Shown: one piece after another, positions 1 through 8,396 of the stretch | Numbering within the stretch: the stretch's first letter is position 1 | Layout of the letters: each line of letters starts with the position of its first letter | NCBI RefSeq assembly: GCF_002081715.1 | Contig: NZ_MUKP01000009.1 | Span: forward strand, 96,817 to 160,816 | Length of the DNA: 64,000 nucleotides | Direction: 5' to 3' | DNA from: Nocardia donostiensis | GTDB lineage: Bacteria; Actinomycetota; Actinomycetes; Mycobacteriales; Mycobacteriaceae | The notes under the pieces: model-generated | The model's input: only the letters and a program-made list of their open reading frames with translations | Told to the model about the DNA's origin: nothing | Databases searched by the model: none | Program-made: the position numbers and the translations under genes

Positions 1-295
1 GCTCACCGATCGGCAACGCTCGGGGGATGCTGGCGATTGAGGTGCCGTCCTCGCCGACGACCTCGATGGCATCCTCGCTGACTCGGAAGGTGCCACCGGT
101 GATATCGGCGGCAAGTGTGTGTTCGTCACGCTGTACGATATAGCTGACACCTCGGTCGACGCCTTCCGCCCGTTCTGGGATATCGGACACGACGTCGGTG
201 GAAATCGGTGGCGGGGCCGCGAAGGCGGTGTTCTCGATCAGGCCGATGGCGGCGATCGCGAGAGCGGTGGCGGTGGCGAACTTTTTGATTCGCAT
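1..295 (-). CDS. secreted hypothetical protein (5' part only, cut by window edge)
   Basis: Reading right to left from the ATG at 295, the frame stays open to the window edge (98 codons visible), so the C-terminus is missing. The N-terminus MRIKKFATATALAIAAIGL followed by ENTAFA-APPP is a classical Sec signal peptide with likely cleavage after AFA (about residue 27). The mature part (GVSYIVQRDEHTLAADITGG, then a short beta-rich stretch) resembles small secreted Nocardia proteins that I remember as DUF8020-like. That family call is from memory and is weak; secretion is well supported. A purine-rich GGAGACAAAG lies just upstream of the ATG as ribosome binding site. Confidence 0.6.
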   Translation of the reverse strand, partial: MRIKKFATATALAIAAIGLIENTAFAAPPPISTDVVSDIPERAEGVDRGVSYIVQRDEHTLAADITGGTFRVSEDAIEVVGEDGTSIASIPRALPIGE

Positions 296-561
296 AGGGG
301 GCTTTGTCTCCTCGAGTGTTTGTTCAGTGGCGGTAGTGGCCGAAGTGCGGCCGAATGCGCTCAGTGGGAAACGCTGATCCGGTAGCGTGTGCAGGTGACT
401 AGACCAGAGGAAGTTCGGCGGCGTCGAAATCCGCAGTGATAAGACCGTTTATCTGCGCGGGCTGTAACGGATCCCGGACGCTATGCGGCCGATACACCGG
501 TGATGTGGATGTAGCCAGAGGGCCAGCAATGCCCGCATCGGCCGCTCGCCCTCCGGTCGGC

Positions 562-1992
562 TCAAGCAGCTCCGGTTGCGGCCATACTCTTTTCGGACGC
601 GACGACGCCGAGCGCGGTGAGCGCGGCTGTCAGCAGCCGCTCGATACCTGTGCTGACTGCATTGCATTCGTTTTCGATGCTCTGAGCCTGCTTGTGGATC
701 TGGGTGGCCGACTTTTTGATCTTGTCGATGCCGTTGAGTTGTTGAAGGGCTTCGTGGATCTTCTCTTCGGCCGTCATGATTTGTTCGTCGTCGGAGCGCG
801 ATATCGCGGCAAGCGCACCGGTTCGCAGCAGCAGGACAACGGTGCGCAACAGGTCGAGGTCATCGGCCGCGGGATCGAACACGAGCACGATCCGGCGCGA
901 CCCGAATACGCGGATCGCATGGCCGGCGTTCTGCTGCCGGGTGCGGACAAGTCCGAGCGCGGCCTGGGCGTCACGATTGCGTTCGGCTTCATCGAGATAG
1001 GCGTTCCAATCCTTCCGGGACGAGTCCGACATCTCCACCACGACGTTCGCCGAGCCGCCCGCAATACGGAGCACACCATCGCCCTTGCGGGAGTTGGCGA
1101 CCTGCCCGGTCACACCACTGGTGTCGATGTACTCGTCGCCCAGACCCGTCGCGAGTTCGGTCAACAGCGCATGCAGCGGATCGGCGTAGGTGTTGCCCTT
1201 GAGCGGAGTCACCGTCGCCACGCTCTGCTTGGCCGCGCGAATCTGCAGCTCTCGCGTGAGTTCGTCGAACTTGCTTGTGAGCTCGACGTGTTGCCGGTCG
1301 ATATGCTCAGCCAGCTGCTGCTGGCGCCGGTGCAGCTCGGTAGCGTGCTTGGCCATCGGCGACGACTCATCGCTCATGTCGAACTGCTTTGCCGCGGTCG
1401 AGATCAGTTCAGCAGTCCCGGTCTTGACCTTGGCATCGAGATCGGCGCTGAATCGGTCGAGCAGTGGGCCGATGCGATCGAGCAGCTCGGGGCTGTCGCC
1501 CCCGAAGAGCCGGCGAAGCTCGTTGGCCATGTCCTCCTTCGCCGCGGTGACAGTGTCGATGAACGTGCGCCGGCCGTTGGCTTCGGCTTCGAGAATCACT
1601 TTCTTCGCCTCAGCTGCGGCATCGCTGACAGTCTTCGCCGCATTCTGTGCGGACTGCTCCGCCGCTTTTGCTGCAGCGGTGGAGGATTGCGCTGCCTTGT
1701 CGCCCAGGTCACGCATCATCTGTTCGAGGGCACGGGCCTCCTGCGCCTGACCGGTCGCCGAGAGCGCGTGTGCTCCTATCTTCACCGCTTCGGTGACGAA
1801 GGCAGTCAGGTCGGCCGCTTCCAGCTGATCGGTATCGTCGACCACGGGTCCACGGGTGCCGCCGGTCCAGTGCCGCGCTTCGTGGGCGACGTCGGCGTCG
1901 CAGACGACAACATGGTGGATGACGACCGTGTTCGTATCGCGGTGCAGAAGAACGCCGGTGTGCTCGGTCTTCGGGGCCGTGTATTCGACCAT
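562..1992 (-). CDS. coiled-coil protein with DUF2130/nuclease-like C-terminal domain
   Basis: 476 residues. The ATG at 1992 is preferred over an in-frame ATG 18 bases upstream because AGGAG lies about 10 bases before it. Residues about 60-250 are Ala/Glu/Lys/Gln-rich and helical (runs such as AAAKAAEQSAQNAAKTV), predicting coiled coil. Residues about 260-400 carry KGDGVLRI, VVVEMSDSSRKDW, EAERNRDAQAALGLV and RIVLVFDP, a layout I associate with DUF2130/RmuC-type restriction-endonuclease-like folds. The usual E-x-K is EMS here, so catalysis is doubtful. It is transcribed divergently from the HTH gene at 2347. No function can be assigned; a DNA-associated or defence role is inference. Confidence 0.65.
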   Translation of the reverse strand: MVEYTAPKTEHTGVLLHRDTNTVVIHHVVVCDADVAHEARHWTGGTRGPVVDDTDQLEAADLTAFVTEAVKIGAHALSATGQAQEARALEQMMRDLGDKAAQSSTAAAKAAEQSAQNAAKTVSDAAAEAKKVILEAEANGRRTFIDTVTAAKEDMANELRRLFGGDSPELLDRIGPLLDRFSADLDAKVKTGTAELISTAAKQFDMSDESSPMAKHATELHRRQQQLAEHIDRQHVELTSKFDELTRELQIRAAKQSVATVTPLKGNTYADPLHALLTELATGLGDEYIDTSGVTGQVANSRKGDGVLRIAGGSANVVVEMSDSSRKDWNAYLDEAERNRDAQAALGLVRTRQQNAGHAIRVFGSRRIVLVFDPAADDLDLLRTVVLLLRTGALAAISRSDDEQIMTAEEKIHEALQQLNGIDKIKKSATQIHKQAQSIENECNAVSTGIERLLTAALTALGVVASEKSMAATGAA

Positions 1993-2274
1993 GGCGAGTC
2001 TTCTCCTCATTCGGGGATTTCGGATGCGTAGCGTCGTTTGAGCTACCCGAGGAACTCTGAGTCCAGAAGCCGAGTTGGACCAGTTGCTTTATTGATAAGC
2101 GGGCTTATCGAGCAACTCGTCTGTTTAGTTTCTGGAGTGGCCTGGTGGCGGAGCCGCTGAGCCGCTAACTGCCGCTACGACGAACTGCTCGCGGGTGCCG
2201 GTGCCTCATTGCTGACCTGGCTGAAGACCCATTGTGACCTGAAGATTATTGACCCTGCATGGCTGACCCCGTAG

Positions 2275-2306
2275 TGTCATCTGTGACAGTAATTTCATCT
2301 GTGACA
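2275..2306. promoter_or_regulatory. candidate operator between the divergent genes at 1992 and 2347
   Basis: The 12-mer TCATCTGTGACA occurs twice (2277-2288 and 2295-2306), 18 bases apart. The first copy is also part of a perfect dyad TGTCA-TCTG-TGACA (2275-2288). It lies about 40-70 bases upstream of the HTH gene, so autoregulation by that protein is a reasonable inference. The remainder of 1993-2346 holds no gene that I can recognise. Confidence 0.4.
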
Positions 2307-2346
2307 TCTGTTGGTTCAAATGGGTGCCGATTCAGGAGGGCGTGAG

Positions 2347-2757
2347 ATGGCCACCTCGATTCATAGTGTTGATGCTGGCCAGGTGTCTGCGGCAGAGCTG
2401 GCACGGCTGAGGGGTTTGGTGCAGGAGCTCGCGCCGTCCGAGCTGCGTGATCTGCTGCAGGCGCTCGTCAGCAACGTCGCCGCCGGAACTGATGTCGCAA
2501 TGTTCTGCACCGGCGCGGTCTGGACACCTGCGCAAGTCGCGCAGCGCCTGGGGATGAGTCGTACGCACCTGTACAAGTTGCTCGACTCCGGAGAGCTGCC
2601 GTCGTTTAGAGTCGGGCGCGACCGGCGGATCAACGCGGAGGATGTCATCGAGTTCGAACGAAATCGTCAGCGCGACCGTCGAGAGCTCGCCGAGCGTTTC
2701 GCGAACGTCGATCGTGTTCGTGCCGGGGCTATCGATGAACTGATGGACGAGATCTGA
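2347..2757 (+). CDS. excisionase/MerR-type helix-turn-helix DNA-binding protein
   Basis: 136 residues. The ATG at 2347 is chosen because AGGAGG sits 7 bases upstream; an upstream in-frame ATG at 2311 lacks a binding site. The N-terminal half is helical. Residues about 57-105 form a typical HTH_17 excisionase-type domain: WTPAQVAQRLGMSRTHLYKL followed by LDSGELPSFRVGRDRRI and INAEDVIEFE. The C-terminal tail is charged (RDRRELAERF). Proteins of this design often serve as antitoxin or regulator of the next gene. The following ORF starts 31-67 bases downstream on the same strand, suggesting a two-gene unit. Confidence 0.8.
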   Translation: MATSIHSVDAGQVSAAELARLRGLVQELAPSELRDLLQALVSNVAAGTDVAMFCTGAVWTPAQVAQRLGMSRTHLYKLLDSGELPSFRVGRDRRINAEDVIEFERNRQRDRRELAERFANVDRVRAGAIDELMDEI

Positions 2758-2824
2758 TCCCCCCAACTGGTGAGTAGGTCTTCGGCAAGTGGGGGCGCGG
2801 GGCTTTGCTTGGCAGCATTGTCGT

Positions 2825-3823
2825 GTGCCCCCATATCGGCGTGCTCGCCCCACTGTCCGCGTACTCGCTGAAGACCTCTTCACGGATTGGGCCGAGCCGC
2901 ACGCGATGCGGGCCGTGGCGGAACGGCGTTGGGGAGACCTACACCCGTTCAGCGAGATCCCACACCCTTTGCTGCGCAAGGCGACCGAGCTATATGGGTC
3001 CGATCCCGTAAACGACCCGGCGCCTCGCTGGATTTCGTGCTCCGGTGATCTGAGGCTGCAGGAGTTGCGGAACTCTCAGTGGCGGGCGGGGCTGTGGACA
3101 GATCCTGATACCGGTGTGCGATGGATCTGCGCAGCGGGGCTCGCGAAAGGAGGGCACAAGGACGGCGCGGACTTCTATCAATGGCTCGGCGCCGCTATCG
3201 AGCGCACCGGTGGTGCGGACCTGCTACCAACCGAACTCGATCAGAAGCTGCTCGAGACCGAGAAGAGCGCCTGGCTGATCACCCAGTGGGAACTAGGGAT
3301 TCAGCGGGATGTCGCCGAGGCGCTCAGCAGGGCCGGCCAGGAGGGTGCTTGCCAGCTGAGTTTCCCGCATCCGGTGCGTGTCGATTCGATGGGAACTGCC
3401 CAGCTCACCGTTGCGGTCGTCGACGATTGCGAGGAGCTGGTGATCGAGTTCGACCTCGACAACGAATTTGCGACAAGTCAGCTTGGATGGCTGTTGACAA
3501 TCCGGGTCCTCGTATCGCTCTCACCGCCGGTTCAGAGCTGGGATCGTTACCGCACGTCGTATTCGACCATCGCTGAGCTGGGTTACATCGTGTCACAGGT
3601 GGAACGACTGCGGCTTGCATCAGCGCGTGAAGAGCTCCTGCCGCAAGAGTTCGGCACGGTCAGTCATCGAGTGCATACCGAGCATCTCGCGGCGGCGACG
3701 ATAGACGGGAAGGCTTCACGCGCGCTGTGCGGTGTGTTCTTCGTGCCGATGCAGGATCACTCCGGTCTCGAGGAATGCGCAGAATGTGCCGCGAGGCTCG
3801 CCAACCTGCCCTCGATGCGGTAG
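2825..3823 (+). CDS. hypothetical protein with C-terminal DUF3039-like zinc-binding module
   Basis: 332 residues from GTG 2825; a GTG at 2789 in the same frame would add 12 residues, and neither start has a strong ribosome binding site. The N-terminal 230 residues match no family I recognise. The last 50 residues read HLAAATIDGKASRALCGVFF, then VPMQDHSGLEECAECAARL, resembling the short actinobacterial DUF3039 fold in which ALCG-x(n)-VP and C-x2-C bind zinc. It follows the HTH gene on the same strand, so the two are probably co-transcribed. A toxin or effector role paired with the HTH protein is speculation from gene order only. Confidence 0.6.
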   Translation: MPPYRRARPTVRVLAEDLFTDWAEPHAMRAVAERRWGDLHPFSEIPHPLLRKATELYGSDPVNDPAPRWISCSGDLRLQELRNSQWRAGLWTDPDTGVRWICAAGLAKGGHKDGADFYQWLGAAIERTGGADLLPTELDQKLLETEKSAWLITQWELGIQRDVAEALSRAGQEGACQLSFPHPVRVDSMGTAQLTVAVVDDCEELVIEFDLDNEFATSQLGWLLTIRVLVSLSPPVQSWDRYRTSYSTIAELGYIVSQVERLRLASAREELLPQEFGTVSHRVHTEHLAAATIDGKASRALCGVFFVPMQDHSGLEECAECAARLANLPSMR

Positions 3824-4134
3824 CAAGATTAGCTCGAGAACGAGACGGCATGGTGAGAGTTGGGCGGATGGTTTCACGCCGGCCTGGGCTGCCAATAGAG
3901 TTCGTTACCGCTATTGCGGCCCAAGGCTGCGCCGGGTCTGCGGTCTCTGCGTTCGCGGCGCAGCAGGCGACATTGCTGCCTGCTGTCTACTGCGTTTCGG
4001 GATTCCGCCCCGATGTCGCTGCTGAAGGCCGCGATCGACCAGGGTCTGGCCGGCGCGGATGAACACTGGGCGGGCTCGGTAGCACACGCCACCTCGAGCC
4101 CCGTTAGGGCAGGCGGGAGGCGGAAGTAGGCCTA
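3824..4134. other. intergenic stretch without a recognisable gene
   Basis: About 310 bases between the zinc-module gene and the beta-propeller gene. Open frames here are Arg/Pro/Cys-rich and look like by-products of high GC. I see no RNA gene and no convincing repeat. Confidence 0.4.
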
Positions 4135-5238
4135 CTACTTCACCGGACCCAGCTCCTCACGAACGCCGTACAGGCTGAGGCGTCCGGTGGCCAGGTAGAA
4201 CGGGGACGGTACGGGCGGCATCTTCCGGCGCCGGATATGTTCCATCGCTGTCGGCCACCATCGTGTCTTGGCTCTGGTACCGGTGCCGAAGATGTGCAGA
4301 ACGTCGTTACCGTCGGTGTCGGCGTCCCAGACGAACGACGGCCCGCAGATGCCTGCGGCGTACCAGTCCTGGGGCTCGGTGTCGGTATCGAGAACTCGGG
4401 TGAGCGGCGACCATGTCCGGCGATCGCCGGAGAGCTCTGCTGCGTGGGCCCACCATAAGCCTTGTGGTGGGAACGGCTGCGTGCCGTGCAGGTTGGTTCC
4501 GCGGGCGACGATCATCTCCCAGTGGTCGTCGACCGCCGCGACCGCATTGTCGAAATATCCGTCGCCGGAATCGAAGAACACGACCGGCGGGGACCAGGTG
4601 AGCCCGTCGGCGCTGGTGCAGTACCGCATTTCGTAGTCGGGTCGAGCACCGCGGCCGACCTCGCCGATCGTTGCGCAATACCACATGTGCCAGCACCCGT
4701 CGGCGTAGATGACGCGGGGTTCCATTGCGCTCGGTCGTTCGGTGTCGCCGGTGAGCACCGGATGCTCGCGACGGCACCACGCGCCGTCGCGCAACTCCAG
4801 GGCGCCGATCGCGTAACGGCTGCGTGGCCCGGTGCCGGTCCGCGTCGCCTGGCCTGCATAGTAGATCCGGCGCACAGTGCGACCGTTCACGATCCCTTCG
4901 ACATAGCTGGGCGTGTGCATCCCGGCGTGGTCCCAGGCCCGGCGGCGCAGCGGCGCGCCGTGTTGCACCGCTTTCGACCGTGTGTTGGTGACCAGTTGCC
5001 ATTCGTCGCTGGTGGTGGGAGTGCGACCGACCGGTAGTCGAGCCTCGATGATGCGGATCACGAAACGGGTTGTCATAGCGCCCAGAAACATCACCCAGCG
5101 ACCGTCGATGCAGTGGACGTCGGGATCGCTCACCCCCAGCACCCCGTGTCCGGCGCGGGGGTCACCCAGCATGTCGAACAGCACTGCTGAGGACCGCTGC
5201 CGCGCGCTGTGCCACAGATCGGGAACGTCTGTCGTCAT
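4135..5238 (-). CDS. GH43/GH32-like five-bladed beta-propeller protein, putative glycoside hydrolase
   Basis: 367 residues, no signal peptide, so cytoplasmic. Repeated blade-like motifs are visible: SDPDVHCIDGRWVMFLGAM, MHTPSYVEG with RRIYYAGQ, MEPRVIYADGCWHMWYCAT, YEMRYCTSADGLTWSPP and WYAAGICGPSFVWD with DVLHIFGTG. This D-x-x-x-x-DG-x-W-x-M-x-Y pattern is typical of GH43/GH32/GH130 propellers; acidic residues in the first blade (DPDV) and in MEPRV are candidate catalytic positions. Substrate is unknown. The gene is divergent from a TetR regulator at 5303 and shares with it a perfect operator-like dyad, so it is probably that regulator's target. AAGGG lies upstream of the ATG at 5238. Confidence 0.7.
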   Translation of the reverse strand: MTTDVPDLWHSARQRSSAVLFDMLGDPRAGHGVLGVSDPDVHCIDGRWVMFLGAMTTRFVIRIIEARLPVGRTPTTSDEWQLVTNTRSKAVQHGAPLRRRAWDHAGMHTPSYVEGIVNGRTVRRIYYAGQATRTGTGPRSRYAIGALELRDGAWCRREHPVLTGDTERPSAMEPRVIYADGCWHMWYCATIGEVGRGARPDYEMRYCTSADGLTWSPPVVFFDSGDGYFDNAVAAVDDHWEMIVARGTNLHGTQPFPPQGLWWAHAAELSGDRRTWSPLTRVLDTDTEPQDWYAAGICGPSFVWDADTDGNDVLHIFGTGTRAKTRWWPTAMEHIRRRKMPPVPSPFYLATGRLSLYGVREELGPVK

Positions 5239-5257
5239 CGAGTGCCCTTTTCCCTTG

Positions 5258-5276
5258 ATTAGATCGCTGTTCTAAT
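5258..5276. promoter_or_regulatory. TetR operator between the propeller gene and its divergent regulator
   Basis: Perfect inverted repeat ATTAGA-N7-TCTAAT in the 64-base gap between the divergent starts at 5238 and 5303. Size, AT-richness and location are typical of TetR sites controlling both promoters. Confidence 0.65.
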
Positions 5277-5302
5277 TCGGAGAATACGAATACGGTTACC
5301 TG

Positions 5303-6001
5303 ATGTCCAGATCTTCACGGCGCACGTACCACACCGGCCTGACCAGGGAGGCAATCACCGAGGCAGCCGTCGCGCTCACCGCCGAACGCGGACTCGACGG
5401 CTGGAGCATGCGCGATCTCACCAGCCGGCTCGACACCTCCCTCTCGGTGATCTACCACCACATCGGCGACCGCGAGCACGTATGCGCAGCCGCTATCGAC
5501 AAGATCTTTTCCGATATGTCGTTGCCGCTCGAGGAAGCGCAGTGGCGGCGCTGGCTACACGGTTTTCTGTTGCCGATGATCGATCATCTTGCGCACTATC
5601 CGGGTGTCGCGGCGTGGCTGCTGCGCAACGGCCCGCAGATCGAGCAGCTATTACCCACCCTCGAAACCGGGATGAGCCGCATGCTGGACGCCGGTTTCGG
5701 CGACGAAGCCGCATACGCCTATTCGTTCGCCTTCAACAGCTGCCTCGGCTTGATCGCTCTCGGAGACCAACAGCCCCGCGATAATGTTTCGGGCCTGGTC
5801 GGCCTGGAGAGAATGATCGAATCGTCTCCGGCGACCGGATCGGCGGCCGGACAGATGCAACAACTGATAGCTCGCTTCACCGGTGACTCCGCAACGCGCG
5901 AGAGCGCCCGACGCGAGTACAACCGATACGCACTCGACCGCATCCTCGACGGGCTGCAGACCCGCCTGCACGAACTCACGAATCGAAACGAACCCGATTG
6001 A
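5303..6001 (+). CDS. TetR/AcrR family transcriptional regulator
   Basis: 232 residues. Residues about 12-60 are a TetR HTH: LTREAITEAAVALTAERGL, then WSMRDLTSRLDTSLSVIYHH, followed by the variable ligand-binding core (for example WLHGFLLPMIDHLAHYPGVA), which resembles TetR_C-type domains of TetR(B)-like regulators. It is divergent from the beta-propeller gene and most likely represses both promoters through the dyad at 5258-5276. The ligand may be a product of the propeller enzyme (inference). Confidence 0.85.
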   Translation: MSRSSRRTYHTGLTREAITEAAVALTAERGLDGWSMRDLTSRLDTSLSVIYHHIGDREHVCAAAIDKIFSDMSLPLEEAQWRRWLHGFLLPMIDHLAHYPGVAAWLLRNGPQIEQLLPTLETGMSRMLDAGFGDEAAYAYSFAFNSCLGLIALGDQQPRDNVSGLVGLERMIESSPATGSAAGQMQQLIARFTGDSATRESARREYNRYALDRILDGLQTRLHELTNRNEPD

Positions 6002-6087
6002 CGCACCGGTACGAGGCCACAGTGCGTTCGGGTGGCACCGGCAACCAGAGCCCGGCGGTCGACACTCGGGAGACGGTGGTGACCGCG

Positions 6088-7293
6088 CTACGTGCGACTG
6101 TCGAGCCGGGAACTCCGCCAAGGCGGTACGGCCCAATAGGTCACCATTCGCAGTATCCACTCCACCGGCCCGTACGGGTGCCCACGTAGCCACCACCTAC
6201 TGACGAACACCTGTCCGGCGAATGTGCACAGCGCAAGCACCACCACCCACCGGATCGGTATCTCGTCGGCCAACGCGAAACCGTAGCCGGTGTAGATGAC
6301 CATGAAAACCAGCGATTGCGTGATGTAGTTGGTCGCCGCGATCCGGCCCGCACCCCCCAGCCACTCAGACGCCGAACGGCCTGCCGGACACCGGGCGAGC
6401 AGCACGATCGCCGCGAGGTAGGCAACGGTCATCAGCGGATTCACCAGATCCTGGATTCCTGCCCAGTACATCGGCGCCTGCCACCAGCCCATCGTATCGG
6501 CGAAGGTGACGGCCGAGATCGGAAGTCCAACACTCAATCCCGTCCACAAGGCGTATCCGGCCCACCGCGACACCGATTCGGCATCGGCGAGGATTCCCCG
6601 TTTACCAGCCGCCATCCCGAGCAGGAACATGCCGAGACTCGGCACGCCGTTGGTGAACAGAACGAGAAGAAAGAATCCCGGTGCCAGCGAGACCTGCGTG
6701 GTGAAAGTGTCGATGAAGCCGCCCGCGTAACCGTCGTGGATCCGCGGTTGCTCGATGACGCCGGACAACAGCGCCAGTGGCCCGGCAGCGCTCGGCAGCA
6801 GCGTCCAGCAGCTCCAGCCGAAGTACAGGATGACGCCGAGAGCCGCCGCCGACCATGGACGTAGCCCACGCAGCACGATCAGCACCATGCATGCCAGCGC
6901 ATACGGTGCGAGCACATCACCCACCCACAGCAGGGCCAGGTGCAGCACACCGACCAGCAGCAGCGCCAGGCACCGCCGCCACAATCGCGTGTTCACCGAA
7001 GCGCCTACCCGTTCGGCCGCCGAGATCTGCAGAGTGAAGGAGTAGCCGAACAGCAGCGCGAACAGCAGGTAGAACCGTCCGGCGAACAGCGCCTCCACCG
7101 TCGCCTCGGTGAGCCGGTCCAGCGTGTGACCGACACCGTCGGTCGACGATCCGTCCGGGATCGTCCACAAGGCCATGACGTGCACGGCATTCGTGATCAC
7201 GATGCCGAAGAGCGCGAACCCCCGCAATGTGTCGAGGAGCCCGATCCGCTGCTGAGCGTGCTTGGTCGTGGGTCCCGCTGTGCGAGTGGACAT
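6088..7293 (-). CDS. DUF418 domain membrane protein (YeiB-like)
   Basis: 401 residues with about ten hydrophobic segments. The N-terminus RIGLLDTLRGFALFGIVITN is the signature of the DUF418/HGSNAT-related acyltransferase-like family, and the C-terminal DUF418 half contains MYWAGIQDLVNPLMTVAYLA, GAGRIAATNYITQSLVFM and HPYGPVEWILRMVTYW. Homologues are integral membrane proteins of unknown function, possibly transferring acyl groups. The 3' end faces the TetR gene; nothing links the two functionally. Confidence 0.85.
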   Translation of the reverse strand: MSTRTAGPTTKHAQQRIGLLDTLRGFALFGIVITNAVHVMALWTIPDGSSTDGVGHTLDRLTEATVEALFAGRFYLLFALLFGYSFTLQISAAERVGASVNTRLWRRCLALLLVGVLHLALLWVGDVLAPYALACMVLIVLRGLRPWSAAALGVILYFGWSCWTLLPSAAGPLALLSGVIEQPRIHDGYAGGFIDTFTTQVSLAPGFFLLVLFTNGVPSLGMFLLGMAAGKRGILADAESVSRWAGYALWTGLSVGLPISAVTFADTMGWWQAPMYWAGIQDLVNPLMTVAYLAAIVLLARCPAGRSASEWLGGAGRIAATNYITQSLVFMVIYTGYGFALADEIPIRWVVVLALCTFAGQVFVSRWWLRGHPYGPVEWILRMVTYWAVPPWRSSRLDSRT

Positions 7294-7370
7294 CTACCCG
7301 AGCCTAATCCACCGGACTGGGGAAATTCCCGCTGGCGAGAAGTCGGGTTGTGCCCGCCCTGAGCCGCGGG

Positions 7371-8396
7371 CTAGCCGCTCGTGAAGAATTTCCACGAAGA
7401 CGTTCCGGTCCGGTTCTGAAAGGGAAATATGAAGTCCTTCTCATCTTGCAGCGAAAAGACATCACTCCCCTCCAGATGCCGCACCATGTTGGGGCCCACG
7501 ACGGCGACCTTCAGAGGCCTGGACTCACCCATTTCCACCAGTTTGTCCGCGAATATGCCCACCGCGTCTTTCTCGTCGGTCGAACCGAACGGGTTGAAAA
7601 GGTAGACGGCTGTGACGTCGTCGGGCAACGGCTCCTCGAGTACATCAGCATTCAGGGTGCGCACATGATTCAAACCTAAATCTGCTGCGTGCTGGTTGGA
7701 AAAGGACGCAAAGTCGGGCTCTATCTCCATCCCATACACTTTCTTGGCGTCCGTGAACATTCCGAAGAAATCGACAGCCTTACCGATACCCGAACCGACA
7801 TCCAGCAGTACGTCGTCGGGACCCAAGTCGAGAGCTTTTTCAGCCCAGATCAGGTACCTGAGGCTCGACGGATCCGGGGGGAAGACATCGTCCCGTCCAC
7901 CGAATTCCCCTGAGACCCTGGAAACCAAGCCGTCAGCGACAAACTGCTCTGGTGGTCGGCCGGCCCGCGGAAAGCCATGAAACTTGTATTCAGGCAGTCT
8001 CAAGACGCGCCTGAACTCGAGATCTGCCTGCTGATACTGGTCTCGATCCACCAGATCCCGGAGCTCGTCCAGCCACTCTGCGCGTGCGGCTGCCCGCCTT
8101 TCCGGATCCTCGTCGAAGAAAAGAGATTCCCGCCTGGCCTGGTATGGGTCATGGCGCGGCTGCTGATCGGCGGTAGACGGACTCGGGTCGGACTCGGCGC
8201 GGGTCGTAGGGGAGCCGGAACGAGCCGCCATCTCGTGCCCAGTTTGCCCGTCGTCCTTCACCTTCTCGTCGGTACCGTGCGCAAGAGTGCTCGTCACGTT
8301 TTTGCTGGTGTTTCGCCAAGCCCCCGTTATCTTGCTGGTCACGTTTCGCAGGTCTTGCACAATCTGGGCCAAGACCCTGGTCATACCATTGCTCAT
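7371..8396 (-). CDS. SAM-dependent methyltransferase-like protein
   Basis: 341 residues from ATG 8396, with AAGG seven bases upstream; a longer frame to 8537 adds an Arg-rich stretch that looks non-coding. Residues about 1-110 are polar and probably disordered (SGSPTTRAESDPSPSTADQQ). Residues about 190-340 form a class I methyltransferase fold: DDVLLDVGSGIGKAVDFFGM (motif I), VYGMEIEPDFASF (motif II), LNADVLEEPLPDDVTAVYLF with NPFG (motif IV). The region before it resembles DOT1-type or small-molecule methyltransferases; the substrate is unknown. Base composition is less GC-rich than its neighbours, hinting at acquisition. The last residues (SSWKFFTSG) end just before the stop at 7371. Confidence 0.7.
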   Translation of the reverse strand: MSNGMTRVLAQIVQDLRNVTSKITGAWRNTSKNVTSTLAHGTDEKVKDDGQTGHEMAARSGSPTTRAESDPSPSTADQQPRHDPYQARRESLFFDEDPERRAAARAEWLDELRDLVDRDQYQQADLEFRRVLRLPEYKFHGFPRAGRPPEQFVADGLVSRVSGEFGGRDDVFPPDPSSLRYLIWAEKALDLGPDDVLLDVGSGIGKAVDFFGMFTDAKKVYGMEIEPDFASFSNQHAADLGLNHVRTLNADVLEEPLPDDVTAVYLFNPFGSTDEKDAVGIFADKLVEMGESRPLKVAVVGPNMVRHLEGSDVFSLQDEKDFIFPFQNRTGTSSWKFFTSG

